Part shown: one piece after another, positions 25,064 to 33,300 of the stretch
Numbering within the stretch: position 1 is the first letter of the stretch
Layout: each line of letters starts with the position of its first letter
Source: Burkholderiaceae bacterium
GTDB lineage: Bacteria > Pseudomonadota > Gammaproteobacteria > Burkholderiales > Burkholderiaceae_D
NCBI GenBank assembly: GCA_019751755.1
Contig: JAIENA010000194.1
Coordinates: 1 to 36,477 of the forward strand
DNA length: 36,477 bases
Direction: 5' to 3'
Position numbers and translations under genes: made by a program
Notes under the pieces: model-generated
The model's input: only the letters and a program-made list of their open reading frames with translations
Told to the model about the DNA's origin: nothing
The model's database searches: none

Positions 25064-25332
25064 ACGTTGTGGTGATGTTTCTGGTGGACGGTTCAATGAC
25101 CGAGGGAGCCCATGACAACCGTGATGTCAGGTCTATCCGTTCCAGGTGGGCGCCAGCGAGCCTGCCGTGCATGCATCATCCGATACCGGCATAAATTCAG
25201 TTTCGATGCATTGATCAACTGCGTTGATCAATCCCTTCATCAGAGCGGACGCCCGGCAGGTTTTCACCTATGGAAGTGCCCACTGCAAATTAACCGAACT
25301 GGCGTGCCGCCATCGGTGTGGAGTAAATGGAC

Positions 25333-25346
25333 TTTCACCGGTGAAA
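25333..25346. promoter_or_regulatory. parS: parS-like site 3
   Basis: TTTCACCGGTGAAA in non-coding DNA. A degenerate relative (TTTTCACCTATGGAAGTG) lies at about 25,261. Confidence 0.7.
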
Positions 25347-25469
25347 GTATTCGACGTGCCAGTACGGTGCACGATGCGCGCTTGTCCTCCCCGGAGTGCT
25401 GCGGTCGTCCGGTCGTGACGGGGCACCATGCATAACGGCGGTCTCAGGTCTGCGCGGTTCCACTTCTGC

Positions 25470-25483
25470 TTTCACCGGTGAAA
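25470..25483. promoter_or_regulatory. parS: parS-like site 4
   Basis: TTTCACCGGTGAAA, with outer bases CACTTC and GTGAAG partly continuing the symmetry. Confidence 0.7.
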
Positions 25484-25700
25484 GTGAAGCGTGCCGGGAG
25501 TCTGTGACCATTGCGGCGGCGGGGCGCAGGCGGAAGTCATATGCATCCCATCATTGAGCGAATCGCTTGGCATCTGTGACGGTGCAAAGGACCTGACCGA
25601 TACCTTGCACGGGTGGTGTAATGCGAAACGTATTACCAGGTCCAAACTTCGGCAACGCAATCCTGAAGGTCGGCATTGGCCATTGCGGCTGGGTCATACT

Positions 25701-25732
25701 GCCGCGAGTTTTCACCGGTGAAAACTCGCGGC
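25701..25732. promoter_or_regulatory. parS: parS-like site 5, 32-bp perfect palindrome
   Basis: The core at 25,710-25,723 is extended by GCCGCGAGT on the left and its exact complement on the right. This is the longest uninterrupted symmetry of the set, and the DNA could form a cruciform. Confidence 0.75.
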
Positions 25733-26266
25733 GGAGAGGGGGATTACGTGGGAATTACCGGACCCTGGTTGAGCCAGTCGGAGCAGGTTTCATTCACTGG
25801 CCTATCCTCATCGTGGAACTCAATACCGAGCACGGATTGACTGAACGACGCGCAATGATCGCCATGCAGGTGATCAGTGCGCAAACATGACGCTTTCCGA
25901 GGCGTAGAATCCCGCACCCAACAGATTGACAGGGAAGCCCCGGCGCGCAAATGGCGTGGACACCACCACCGTACCGTGATGCCATGGTGTTAGCGACAGG
26001 ATGGACTCGGTGTGAAATGAATGAAGGGCGACCACATCGCACCACATGCGCTATCCGCCACCGAAGACCTGCACCCATGGCGGTCGTGGAAGCGGACATA
26101 TCATCGCCCCCTCTCGCGGCAAACCTCCGGCCTCGAGGGCAAATGACTGGTTCAGATCACCAAGACCCTGTGTGCCATCTATGGTCGATGACGTGCAGTG
26201 TGGCGTCAGCGGCATTAGCAAAGGGACCGCTCGATGCCACAGGCATGTCGCTGGTTGCGCGGCTCA

Positions 26267-26288
26267 GCACTTTCACCGGTGAAAGTGC
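26267..26288. promoter_or_regulatory. parS: parS-like site 6
   Basis: The core at 26,271-26,284 lies in a 22-bp perfect palindrome (GCAC...GTGC). Confidence 0.7.
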
Positions 26289-26724
26289 CTAGAGACTGCA
26301 TCCTGTGGCCCGTGGATGTCACGTCGCATGCAGAGCCATCGGACTGCGGGGCCAGCCGATCCATCGGCAAATGTTATCCATCGGGGGAAATCGTCGCACC
26401 GTTTGCCAGACGCGAACCAGTGGATTCGTCCGTGCCATCGCGGCGATTCGCCGCCAGCAGTGCGTTGCGACCTACCGTGCCGGCAATTGACGCACGGTGT
26501 TTCCCTTCTCACTGCACAGAAGACAAGCGGTGCGATCTATACAGCGAAGACTGTCCTGTAGCAGCATTGCGCGGGGATGATGCGCTTGCGTATCTCCTGC
26601 CGAGCACAATCACTTTGGAACGGATAGCGGCTCACCAAGCGATGGTTGGGGAGCCATGCCATCAACCCAACCGAGTGGAACGCACCCCCCCCCCCCCGGC
26701 CATGGCTGACGCAGGATCTGCACA

Positions 26725-26752
26725 GCGGTGATTTCACCGGTGAAAGCACCGC
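26725..26752. promoter_or_regulatory. parS: parS-like site 7
   Basis: The core at 26,732-26,745 is flanked, after one unmatched base on each side, by GCGGTG and CACCGC, so the symmetry resumes outside the core. Confidence 0.7.
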
Positions 26753-26900
26753 CAGGTCTGCAAACTTGAAAAGAACCACTGCCACCGACAGATGATGGCG
26801 AGCGAGCAGCAAAACAGATTTCCTAACCAACGGATTTGCTGAAATCGGACGATGTAGGGAAAGCTGCATCGTAAACAGGCCGGCCAGATTTCTCGTGACG

Positions 26901-26922
26901 GTACTTTCACCGGTGAAAGTAC
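26901..26922. promoter_or_regulatory. parS: parS-like site 8
   Basis: The core at 26,905-26,918 lies in a 22-bp perfect palindrome (GTAC...GTAC), in the first unit of the 123-bp duplication. Confidence 0.7.
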
Positions 26923-27027
26923 GCTGTTCCATACTGCGCGAGCGCGAGGCCAACTGACTTGTCGAAACAGGACGACGTGGGGAAAGCAGCATCGTGAACA
27001 GGTTAGTCAGATTGCTCGTTACGGTTT

Positions 27028-27041
27028 TTTCACCGGTGAAA
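27028..27041. promoter_or_regulatory. parS: parS-like site 9
   Basis: TTTCACCGGTGAAA, in the second unit of the 123-bp duplication. The left flank is a T-run, so outer symmetry is lost here. Confidence 0.7.
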
Positions 27042-27096
27042 GTACGCTGTTCCGTACTGCGCGAGCCACCGCAATGCATCGCCTGCACTGCTTTGT

Positions 27097-27110
27097 TTTC
27101 ACCGGTGAAA
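27097..27110. promoter_or_regulatory. parS: parS-like site 10
   Basis: TTTCACCGGTGAAA. Last copy of the cluster; the sequence to its right is decayed protein-coding DNA. Confidence 0.7.
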
Positions 27111-27165
27111 GTCAGTGCCGTTGGCGCTGCGCTGGCGCGTGTTGCAAGGCGAAGGATGACGCTGC

Positions 27166-27943
27166 ATGATCGCACTGGCAGCCGGCGCGATGATGGTCAT
27201 GCGGGCAAGCGGTGTCGCCGCTGGCTGGCGCATTGCCGCAACGGGGAAGCTCGGGACACGCGGCATCGCGCCAGTGGTAGGCATTGCTTGGTGTGGCGCT
27301 GGGCGTGATCAGTCTGGTGATCCTGTTGACCGGGATCATGTGTGGAGTCCATCGGCGGGGGAACCTGTTGGTGCGCCGCGCGACGCCACCGGCCAGGCCC
27401 ATGCCCAATGCCTCGTGGTATAGCTGCGGCGCCGGTCCCGGGCCAAACGCCATTGTCATGGCCGGCTACGCTGGAGCGTGCCGTAACCATGGCGCCTGGC
27501 ACGGCACTGCAACGGACACCGGCTAATGGCCCACGCGGTACCTGGCGTGTCACTGTGGCCGCGCGCATGAACCTGGTGTGTGCCGCTGGCAGCGCTGCGC
27601 TGCTGTACCTGTCTGGTGGGGATCAATTTGCCTTGGCTGGCAAGACCACCGGTGCCTGTATTCCATTTCACCGAGGGAAATTGGCTGCTGGAACCCGGCC
27701 GTGCTGCGGTTGTTGGGACTGGGTTGCCTGTTTTTGCTGGTCTTCGGCGGCATCCTATACTGCAAGCGCAACAAGTAGGGGGCATTGATCTTGCCGGTAG
27801 TGCCGCACAGCGTTGGGTGCTCTTTCGACCCAGGCTGGTGGGCGACGGTCACCGCACTGTCGTGGCGGCTGCCATTACTGGCCATTTCGGCGTCTGGCGT
27901 GCTGCTGGCGCAGCGCTTGCTGTCGCGCCCGGTTAAAGGCTAA
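27166..27943 (+). pseudogene. Decayed membrane-protein gene(s), possibly iron-uptake associated
   Basis: Plus-strand pieces in different frames look like membrane helices: LGVALGVISLVILLTGIM (about 27,290), RLLGLGCLFLLVFGGILYCK (about 27,705), and LPLLAISASGVLLAQRLLSR before a stop at 27,943. That stop is 10 bp from the stop of the convergent TonB-receptor remnant, so this was a neighbouring gene. Small membrane proteins (PepSY-associated or DUF3325/DUF3649-like) often sit beside TonB-dependent siderophore receptors. This identity is a guess. Confidence 0.35.
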
Positions 27944-27953
27944 AGCGCCCACG

Positions 27954-28920
27954 TCAGAAACGGTGCGCCAGAGTCAGCCAGAACGAACGGCGTTCCACGG
28001 GATGGAAGTGGATGTCGTTGATGCCGTCGGCGCGCTCGCCTTGCAAACGGACGGATCGTAGTCGATGTCGCTGGCCTGCTGATCGAACAGGTTGAAGATG
28101 TCCAGTGTCAGGCTGGTGCGTTTGCTGAAGCGGTATCCGCCCCGCAGGTAAGCCAGCGTGGTCAACGCCGACCCGATGCGGTTGTCCTCGACCAGTAGAC
28201 GCGGATCAAAGTGGCGCAGCTGGCAACTGCCCGACCAGGCTCCCGCGTCCCGCATGGTGGCGCCAAATGACAGCACCCGGTTCAGCGAACCGGAAGTGCG
28301 GTCGCCATCCGGGCTGACATCGGTGTAGCGGGCGCGCGATGTCGCGAATTCCAGGTCGAACAGCAGCCATGGCGTGGCCACGTAGTGCTGATTCCATTCG
28401 AGGCCGCGGCGGTGGCTGGGCCGGGACGCTTCTGTTTCGCCGGCATCGCCGACAAACAACAGTTCGGAATCAATCTCCAGCCGTCACAGGGACAGCGAAG
28501 TTTGCACGCCAGGCACGATTTCCGAGCGCAAGCCGAACTCAGCGCCGCGCGTCGCCACCAGCGGCGTCACCGGCTCGGCGGCTCCGGCATCCGGTAAGCC
28601 AGTCCGGGTAGTGCCGCGCGCAACATTGTTGTGGAAGCCCCTGCCATAGTTGATGAAGTAATCGGTCTCTTACCATGGGCCGAAAATCAGCGACAGCTTG
28701 GGCGAGAGGAGGTGGGCGCTGGCTTTGCAGCTATCGCCTTCAATACTGCTGGCGACATGAAACCGGTAGCTGTCATAACGCATACCGGCAATGCTGCGCA
28801 GCCATCGGAACCCATCAGAGCAGTCGACCGGAAGCCTTGCTCCAGAATCAGATGTCGAATTCGCAGTGAATGCTCATCGAGTTTTCGAACAACGAGCATA
28901 TAAAACACCGGCGTCAAGGT
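27954..28920 (-). pseudogene. TonB-dependent receptor, 3'-part, frame-broken
   Basis: On the minus strand, pieces read AGMRYDSYRFHVAS, SPKLSLIFGP, TDYFINYGRGFHNNVARGTT, LVATRGAEFGLRSEIVPGVQ, ATPWLLFDLEFATSRARYTD and YRFSKRTSLTLDIFNLFDQQ, ending in LTLAHRF and a stop at 27,954. These are strands of the outer-membrane beta-barrel of TonB-dependent receptors, including the typical N-x-F-D near the C-terminus and final Phe. Two in-frame stops and several frameshifts break it, and the N-terminal plug half is missing. Non-functional. Confidence 0.8.
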
Positions 28921-29172
28921 TAATCAGCTTCTTCGACATGGATGTCGATCACAGCGCATTTCAGAAGAAGCACGGTAGACACCGATGGCGCGTTATATTC
29001 AGTCAGGCAGGTGCCCCGGCACCTGGGTAGCCAATCTCAATCCCCATGTTTTGCTGACGCTAGCCAGGCGTCGTCCAAACATCGATGACCCCGTCCTCCT
29101 CGAATGGAACAGCGAGGATCATTGAGCTGCGAGGCCATGTAATGCCTCTGCTTGGCACCACCGCCGCAGGTC

Positions 29173-30207
29173 CTACAACCAACTCGGTTTCCAACCAGCC
29201 GGCAGTAATGGCTGCGCATATTTGTAAGCAATCGTTCCCCATTTGATTTTCTTTGCCAATGTCTTCACCGCCTCATCATCATTGGCCGCCAGCCGACGCT
29301 CAAATTTGGCGATCGCATTCGGGAAGTGGCGATTTGAATATTCAATTTTCTTTGAGTAGATAGGCGTCCCTTTGGGTTTGTTATTGGTATGTTCTGTGAT
29401 CGTCATCGTCATGTGATTCGGCTCTCCTTTGTGCTCATCGCCCCGATGCACACGTTCGCCCATGAAAAACGCAATCCGATGAGGTCCCCAATCAGGTTTC
29501 GAGGAGGATTCAATCCCGCCCGCAGCCAAGAGCGCGTTACGTCGATGTTTTGAGTTGATTTTCTGCCCATCGAGACAGAAGTGTTGAGACTGTGCGATTG
29601 CCTCTTGCATTGCAGTCTCCTTCACAGTTTGTCCAATCAGCGATTGGCTCTCGCTCCAGTAGACCAGGGCGAAAGGAAGATTGGACGGGAGAACGCCTTT
29701 GCATTCGTAGCGAGCCTGCTCAATAAATTTTTTCAGCATCCTCTCGTAAAGCCCTGCGCCTAACCGAATGCCTACAGTGGTCGCGATGACTTCATGGGCT
29801 ACTGCGGCGTTCTCTACGAGAAGCAGGAGGATCTCTGTATTAAATTCTCGATTGGTGCGTCGCTCTGAGGAGCTCAAGCTGACTTTGGCACGCAGAGAAC
29901 ACCCATCGTATTTATTCTGGTCGTAGGTGATCCTTAAACCAAGTACGTCGTGCTTGTAGTGTTTTCCGAAGGGTGCAGCTGGCTGCCGATCATTTTCACC
30001 GCATACCCGATCTAATTCGCGGATCTCGATTGCGTTCTTACATTCCGGACAGGTGGCAAGATAGAGCGGCCTCTTGGGCAAACTCTTGGTCTCCGTAGCC
30101 CAAGGCTGGCGCCGTTGTGTCAGCCTAAAATAGGTTTCTTCGGTGATAAATTGATATCCGGGCCGATCTGGCCATAATGCAAAAATGTCCATAACCATAA
30201 TTTCCAT
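29173..30207 (-). CDS. Hypothetical protein, 344 aa, possible zinc-binding
   Basis: Not recognised. A CPEC pair (about residues 53-56) followed by a later Cys (VCGEN) could hold a metal. The N-terminus has YQFITEETYFRLTQRRQPWA. The centre contains GLRITYDQNKYDGCSLRAKV and long helical parts (EIATTVGIRLGAGL-like region, ECKGVLPSNLPFALVYW). The C-terminus is basic (KKIEYSNRHFPNAIAKFERR, KPSWL). No signal peptide or membrane segment. Codon use is more AT-rich than in the transposition genes next to it, which suggests separate origin. It is divergent from the tnsA-like gene and may be cargo of that element or a host gene beside its end. ATGs at 30198 and 30192 are alternative starts. Confidence 0.6.
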   Translation of the reverse strand: MEIMVMDIFALWPDRPGYQFITEETYFRLTQRRQPWATETKSLPKRPLYLATCPECKNAIEIRELDRVCGENDRQPAAPFGKHYKHDVLGLRITYDQNKYDGCSLRAKVSLSSSERRTNREFNTEILLLLVENAAVAHEVIATTVGIRLGAGLYERMLKKFIEQARYECKGVLPSNLPFALVYWSESQSLIGQTVKETAMQEAIAQSQHFCLDGQKINSKHRRNALLAAGGIESSSKPDWGPHRIAFFMGERVHRGDEHKGEPNHMTMTITEHTNNKPKGTPIYSKKIEYSNRHFPNAIAKFERRLAANDDEAVKTLAKKIKWGTIAYKYAQPLLPAGWKPSWL

Positions 30208-30254
30208 GCGGAAAGTAGATCATAGTCTAAGGTACGCGTAGTTGCGCCGCAAGC

Positions 30255-30277
30255 GTGGACGACCTGAGATCGTCCAC
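30255..30277. repeat. Stem-loop, 8-bp arms, between divergent genes
   Basis: GTGGACGA (30,255-30,262) and TCGTCCAC (30,270-30,277) surround a 7-base loop. It is upstream of both the 344-aa gene and the transposition operon, so it is more likely an operator or element end than a terminator. Confidence 0.5.
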
Positions 30278-30300
30278 ATTTCCCTGATTAGAGAGAGAGC

Positions 30301-30422
30301 AGGGCGACACAATTCTCTACCCTGAAATCCGTTTGCGATTACGGGGAAAATACGGATATTGGTAAGTAATTTGTGTCGCCGGCCAGCGTCACAAAGTTCC
30401 GCCATTCCGGGCGCGCGACACA
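30301..30422. repeat. Repeated GCGACACAA motifs, putative transposase-binding end sites
   Basis: GGCGACACAATT (30,303), its inverse AATTTGTGTCGCC (30,369-30,380), and GCGCGACACAATG (30,413), plus a variant GCGTCACAAAG (30,386), lie within 120 bp upstream of the tnsA-like gene. Tn7-like elements carry several short TnsB-binding repeats inside each end. The true boundary and the right end (outside the window) could not be identified. Confidence 0.45.
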
Positions 30423-30580
30423 ATGTGCTGCCAACTCTGACCGGGATGCCGTTCACTTGCCTCCCCGCGTCGGAATCCGGTTGCGCCGGCACGCTTGCCT
30501 TCCTATTCTGAAGAACATGTTGCGGCGTGTGTTACCCGCCGCGCAGCGCTTACGTGCCAGGTAGAAAGGCTGCCGGTGAG

Positions 30581-31297
30581 ATGATGGCGCATATTACGCA
30601 AACCAAACAGGGCGCCCGACTGGGTACTCGCTTCAGAGGCAAACTGGCTGCCGCGTATGGCGGGCGTGGCCATGCCTTATGCGGACTCTGGTATGTCTAC
30701 AGCCCCAAAACCGGACGAGATTGGGTTCTGCAAGGTGACCTGGCGTTCGACCATTTTGTCGGCGTCGAAAGCGACTCGTCGATCGTTGACGCCGACTATG
30801 GTCCCGAACCCGCCACGTTCAGCGACGCGGAAGGTCCTATCACCGTGCCGCGCACAGCCATCGTGTCGTTTGCAGGTGGCGAGGTCGAGTGGCGCATTCT
30901 GCGCGCGGCGGGCTCTGAGCCCGGGCCGGAACAGGACCGTGCGTTCAAGCTTTGCCAGGCACGCCTTGCGGCGGCAGGCATTCGTTATCGCTTGATAACG
31001 GAGCCAGAGGTGCGTGCCGCGCCGATGCTGCTGGCGAACTGGCGCCGCATATTGGTGTGGATTGCCGCGGCAAGGGAAAGTCCGATGCAGGCCATAAGCG
31101 ACCGGGTAGATGCTTTGTTACGCAAGCAGGGTGCGCTCACACTGCGCGAACTGGAAACATACGCCGGGGAAGCAAATTTTCCGCTGTACGCAGCAGCGCT
31201 GTTCAAAATGTTGCAGAGTGGCCTTTTGCAGGCGGATCTCACGAGTTCCGCGCTCCAGCCTGCTACCCGCTTTGCCATCAGGGGGCAGTCGGCATGA
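30581..31297 (+). CDS. TnsA-like protein with degenerate nuclease motifs
   Basis: A 238-aa protein with the TnsA N-terminal fold: WYVYSPKTGRDWVLQGDLAF then DHFVGVESDSSIVD (residues 37-70) is the usual Y-S-x-K-x-G-R-D...H...E block. In active TnsA, which cuts the 5' ends for cut-and-paste transposition, a later Asp (as in P-D-F) and an E-V-K type motif complete the site. Here they read VPRTAIVSF (89-97) and VEWRIL (102-107), so the Asp and Lys are not seen. The C-terminal half (125-238) looks like the winged-helix region that contacts TnsC. Starts at 30527 and 30584 are alternatives. The stop overlaps the tniA start (ATGA), giving one operon. Confidence 0.75.
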   Translation: MMAHITQTKQGARLGTRFRGKLAAAYGGRGHALCGLWYVYSPKTGRDWVLQGDLAFDHFVGVESDSSIVDADYGPEPATFSDAEGPITVPRTAIVSFAGGEVEWRILRAAGSEPGPEQDRAFKLCQARLAAAGIRYRLITEPEVRAAPMLLANWRRILVWIAAARESPMQAISDRVDALLRKQGALTLRELETYAGEANFPLYAAALFKMLQSGLLQADLTSSALQPATRFAIRGQSA

Positions 31298-33282
31298 GCA
31301 GCTGGACCTTCCGCACGTTGCCGCCAGCACTGGCCGACACCAGTACGTGGCGCAGCGTGGACGTAACCGCCCTTGACGCGGAGGAGCAGGACCGTTTCAT
31401 GCGGCTATACCATGCCTTGAACACTTACCTTGCTACCGGCAAATTGCAAACTGTCTGCAAGGAGCAAGGTGTTGACCGGCACGAAGTGATCCGGCAGCTC
31501 AATCGCTGTGTGGCGCTGGCAGCGGACGGCAAGCCGTTCGGTTGGACTGCGCTGTTGCGTCATTGCAGGACTGTGGACTACCAGCGCAGGCGTCTGCCGC
31601 CCAAGGGTAAACAGGGCGCGGGTAACGCCACCGGGGCATTTCACCAGCTTCTGGCTCAGTATCCGGATATCCGGGACAAGCTGGAGCAGCTTGTTTTTAA
31701 GCAGATGAAGGGCGCGCCGGTGCACCAGCCGTGCATCTCCGCGAAATCACTGCACGCGACCTTCATCGCATTATGTGAGCGGGCTGGCATAGGCGTGGGC
31801 CAATACCCGTTCAACTCGCGCTCGCGTGGACGGCGCTCCGTCGAACGTTTTCTGGAGGAACTGCTCTTGCAGTCGCCAGAACAAGGTATCACCGCCCGCT
31901 ACGGCACTGTGGCGCGCTCCCATCTAAATGTGGGGCGCGGCATACGCCAGCTGCACGTTCCCTCGACGCTGTACGACGTTGTCGGGCTTGACCCACATAA
32001 ATTGCATTGTATCGGCAGCGTGCGCATTCCCGGCCCCAAGGGTATGCGGCGGGTGGCGATTGAACGGTTGTGGATCGTTCCGGTCCTCGATGATTTTTCG
32101 CGCGCCATCTTGGGCTATAGCGTCGCTATTCGCACTGAATGCTCTGCGGTCACCATTGAGCAGGCCATCATCTCAGCCATGGGATCCTGGACGCCGCGCG
32201 CCCCGCGCGTGCCGACCCTGCGTTATCGCGACGGTGCTGGCCTGCCGTCAGGACTGTTTCCGGAGCTCGCCGGCAGGGCGTGGTGCACATTGATGGTCGA
32301 CAATGCCGCCACGCATTATGCGAGCGCCATCGCAGAGGGTGTGCGGCGCCGTTTGGGCTGTTTCGTCAATTACGGCCCTGTAGGCCGCTGGGAGCACCGC
32401 GCGGCGCTTGAGCGGGTGATGAAAACGCTTGAGACCTACGGCTTCCAACAGTTGCCTTCCTCCACTGGATCCCACGCCACTGATCCGCATCGCGGCAATG
32501 CTGCCAAGGCAGCTGTGCAGGTTGGTATCGACTGGGAAGACCTGCTGGACATCATCGACATTGAAATCGCCAACTACAATGCCACGGATCATCCGACGCT
32601 CGGCCATTGTTCACCACTCGACCTTATCCGGGACAAGTGGCTGACAGAGGAGATCGACTTCCTTCCGCGCCGTCTGCCACCGGCGCTTGGCACCGTACCC
32701 GAGTTGGGCGTGGCCTCCGAAACCAGGATTGTACGCGGCAGGTATGAGCAAGGCCGGCGCCCATATGTGGAGATCGAGGGTGTGCATTACACCAGTCCCC
32801 TGCTTAGCACTGCGTTTGCCCTGATCGGAAAGGCCATTTTGGTTCACATCCGCGAGAGCGACATGCGCACGGTGAAGGCATACTTTCCGGATGGCGGGGA
32901 GCTGGGCATTTTGACCGCGCAAGGCCCTTGGGGCCAAGTGCTGCATACACGAGAGATGCGCAAGCAGATCAATGCCCTGCGTGATACCGGCCAGCTCCGG
33001 ATTGGGGGCGACGATAACCCCGTCGATGTGCTGCTGCGCTACTACGCCAGCGGCGCACACAAAGACGCGGAAAAGAAGCCCTTCAAGGTCTCGCGTTCGG
33101 CAACCAGGCTGGTCGCCACCATGGATCGGTCCGGGCGTACGCTCGCCGTGCCGCCGGCGTCTGCCCCATCGGCCGCCAATGAAGCGGACATGGTGCCTCT
33201 GCCGGGCGCAGCGCCGCCGGTCGAACGCCGCCCGTTGTCCAGACTCATTGCCACGCCAAAGTGGAAAAGTCGATTGACTTGA
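31294..33282 (+). CDS. tniA: Transposase TniA/TnsB (DDE, rve family)
   Basis: A 662-aa DDE transposase that binds the element ends and joins the 3' strands to the target. An N-terminal DNA-binding region (about 30-210) contains helix-turn-helix-like parts. The rve core spans about 225-400: D233 in VVGLDPHKL, D336 in CTLMVDNAAT and E373 in ALERVMKTLE are the likely triad. A C-terminal Mu-transposase-like beta-barrel follows (about 440-530), then a Pro/Ala-rich tail that in relatives contacts the ATPase. The ATG at 31294 overlaps the tnsA-like stop; the longer open frame upstream runs through that gene and was rejected. Intact. Confidence 0.92.
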   Translation: MSSWTFRTLPPALADTSTWRSVDVTALDAEEQDRFMRLYHALNTYLATGKLQTVCKEQGVDRHEVIRQLNRCVALAADGKPFGWTALLRHCRTVDYQRRRLPPKGKQGAGNATGAFHQLLAQYPDIRDKLEQLVFKQMKGAPVHQPCISAKSLHATFIALCERAGIGVGQYPFNSRSRGRRSVERFLEELLLQSPEQGITARYGTVARSHLNVGRGIRQLHVPSTLYDVVGLDPHKLHCIGSVRIPGPKGMRRVAIERLWIVPVLDDFSRAILGYSVAIRTECSAVTIEQAIISAMGSWTPRAPRVPTLRYRDGAGLPSGLFPELAGRAWCTLMVDNAATHYASAIAEGVRRRLGCFVNYGPVGRWEHRAALERVMKTLETYGFQQLPSSTGSHATDPHRGNAAKAAVQVGIDWEDLLDIIDIEIANYNATDHPTLGHCSPLDLIRDKWLTEEIDFLPRRLPPALGTVPELGVASETRIVRGRYEQGRRPYVEIEGVHYTSPLLSTAFALIGKAILVHIRESDMRTVKAYFPDGGELGILTAQGPWGQVLHTREMRKQINALRDTGQLRIGGDDNPVDVLLRYYASGAHKDAEKKPFKVSRSATRLVATMDRSGRTLAVPPASAPSAANEADMVPLPGAAPPVERRPLSRLIATPKWKSRLT

Positions 33283-33300
33283 AAAGGTAAATGAACAGCT

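Larger units (their letters stand above)
26827..27067 (+). repeat. Tandem duplication, 123-bp unit, each with a parS-like site
   Basis: Units starting at 26,827 (CCAACGGATTTGCTGAAATC) and 26,950 (CCAACTGACTTGTCGAAACA) are clearly similar along their length, and both contain the palindrome. They share the stretch AAAGTACGCTGTTCC after it. This shows local duplication as a way the centromere grew. Confidence 0.8.
24909..27115. other. Non-coding centromere-like region
   Basis: Apart from ten palindromes and a 123-bp duplication this 2.2-kb stretch holds no supportable gene. Open frames on both strands cross the palindromes and have no family resemblance or ribosome-binding sites. A run of 13 C residues lies at 26,685-26,697. 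Extended non-coding DNA with many identical ParB-type sites next to parAB fits a plasmid centromere. Confidence 0.7.

Noticed and set aside
26537..27175. 212-codon minus-strand open frame across the centromere
   Set aside because: It translates three parS-like palindromes and both units of a tandem duplication, giving repeated TFTGE segments; this is a by-product of the repeats and not a protein domain.
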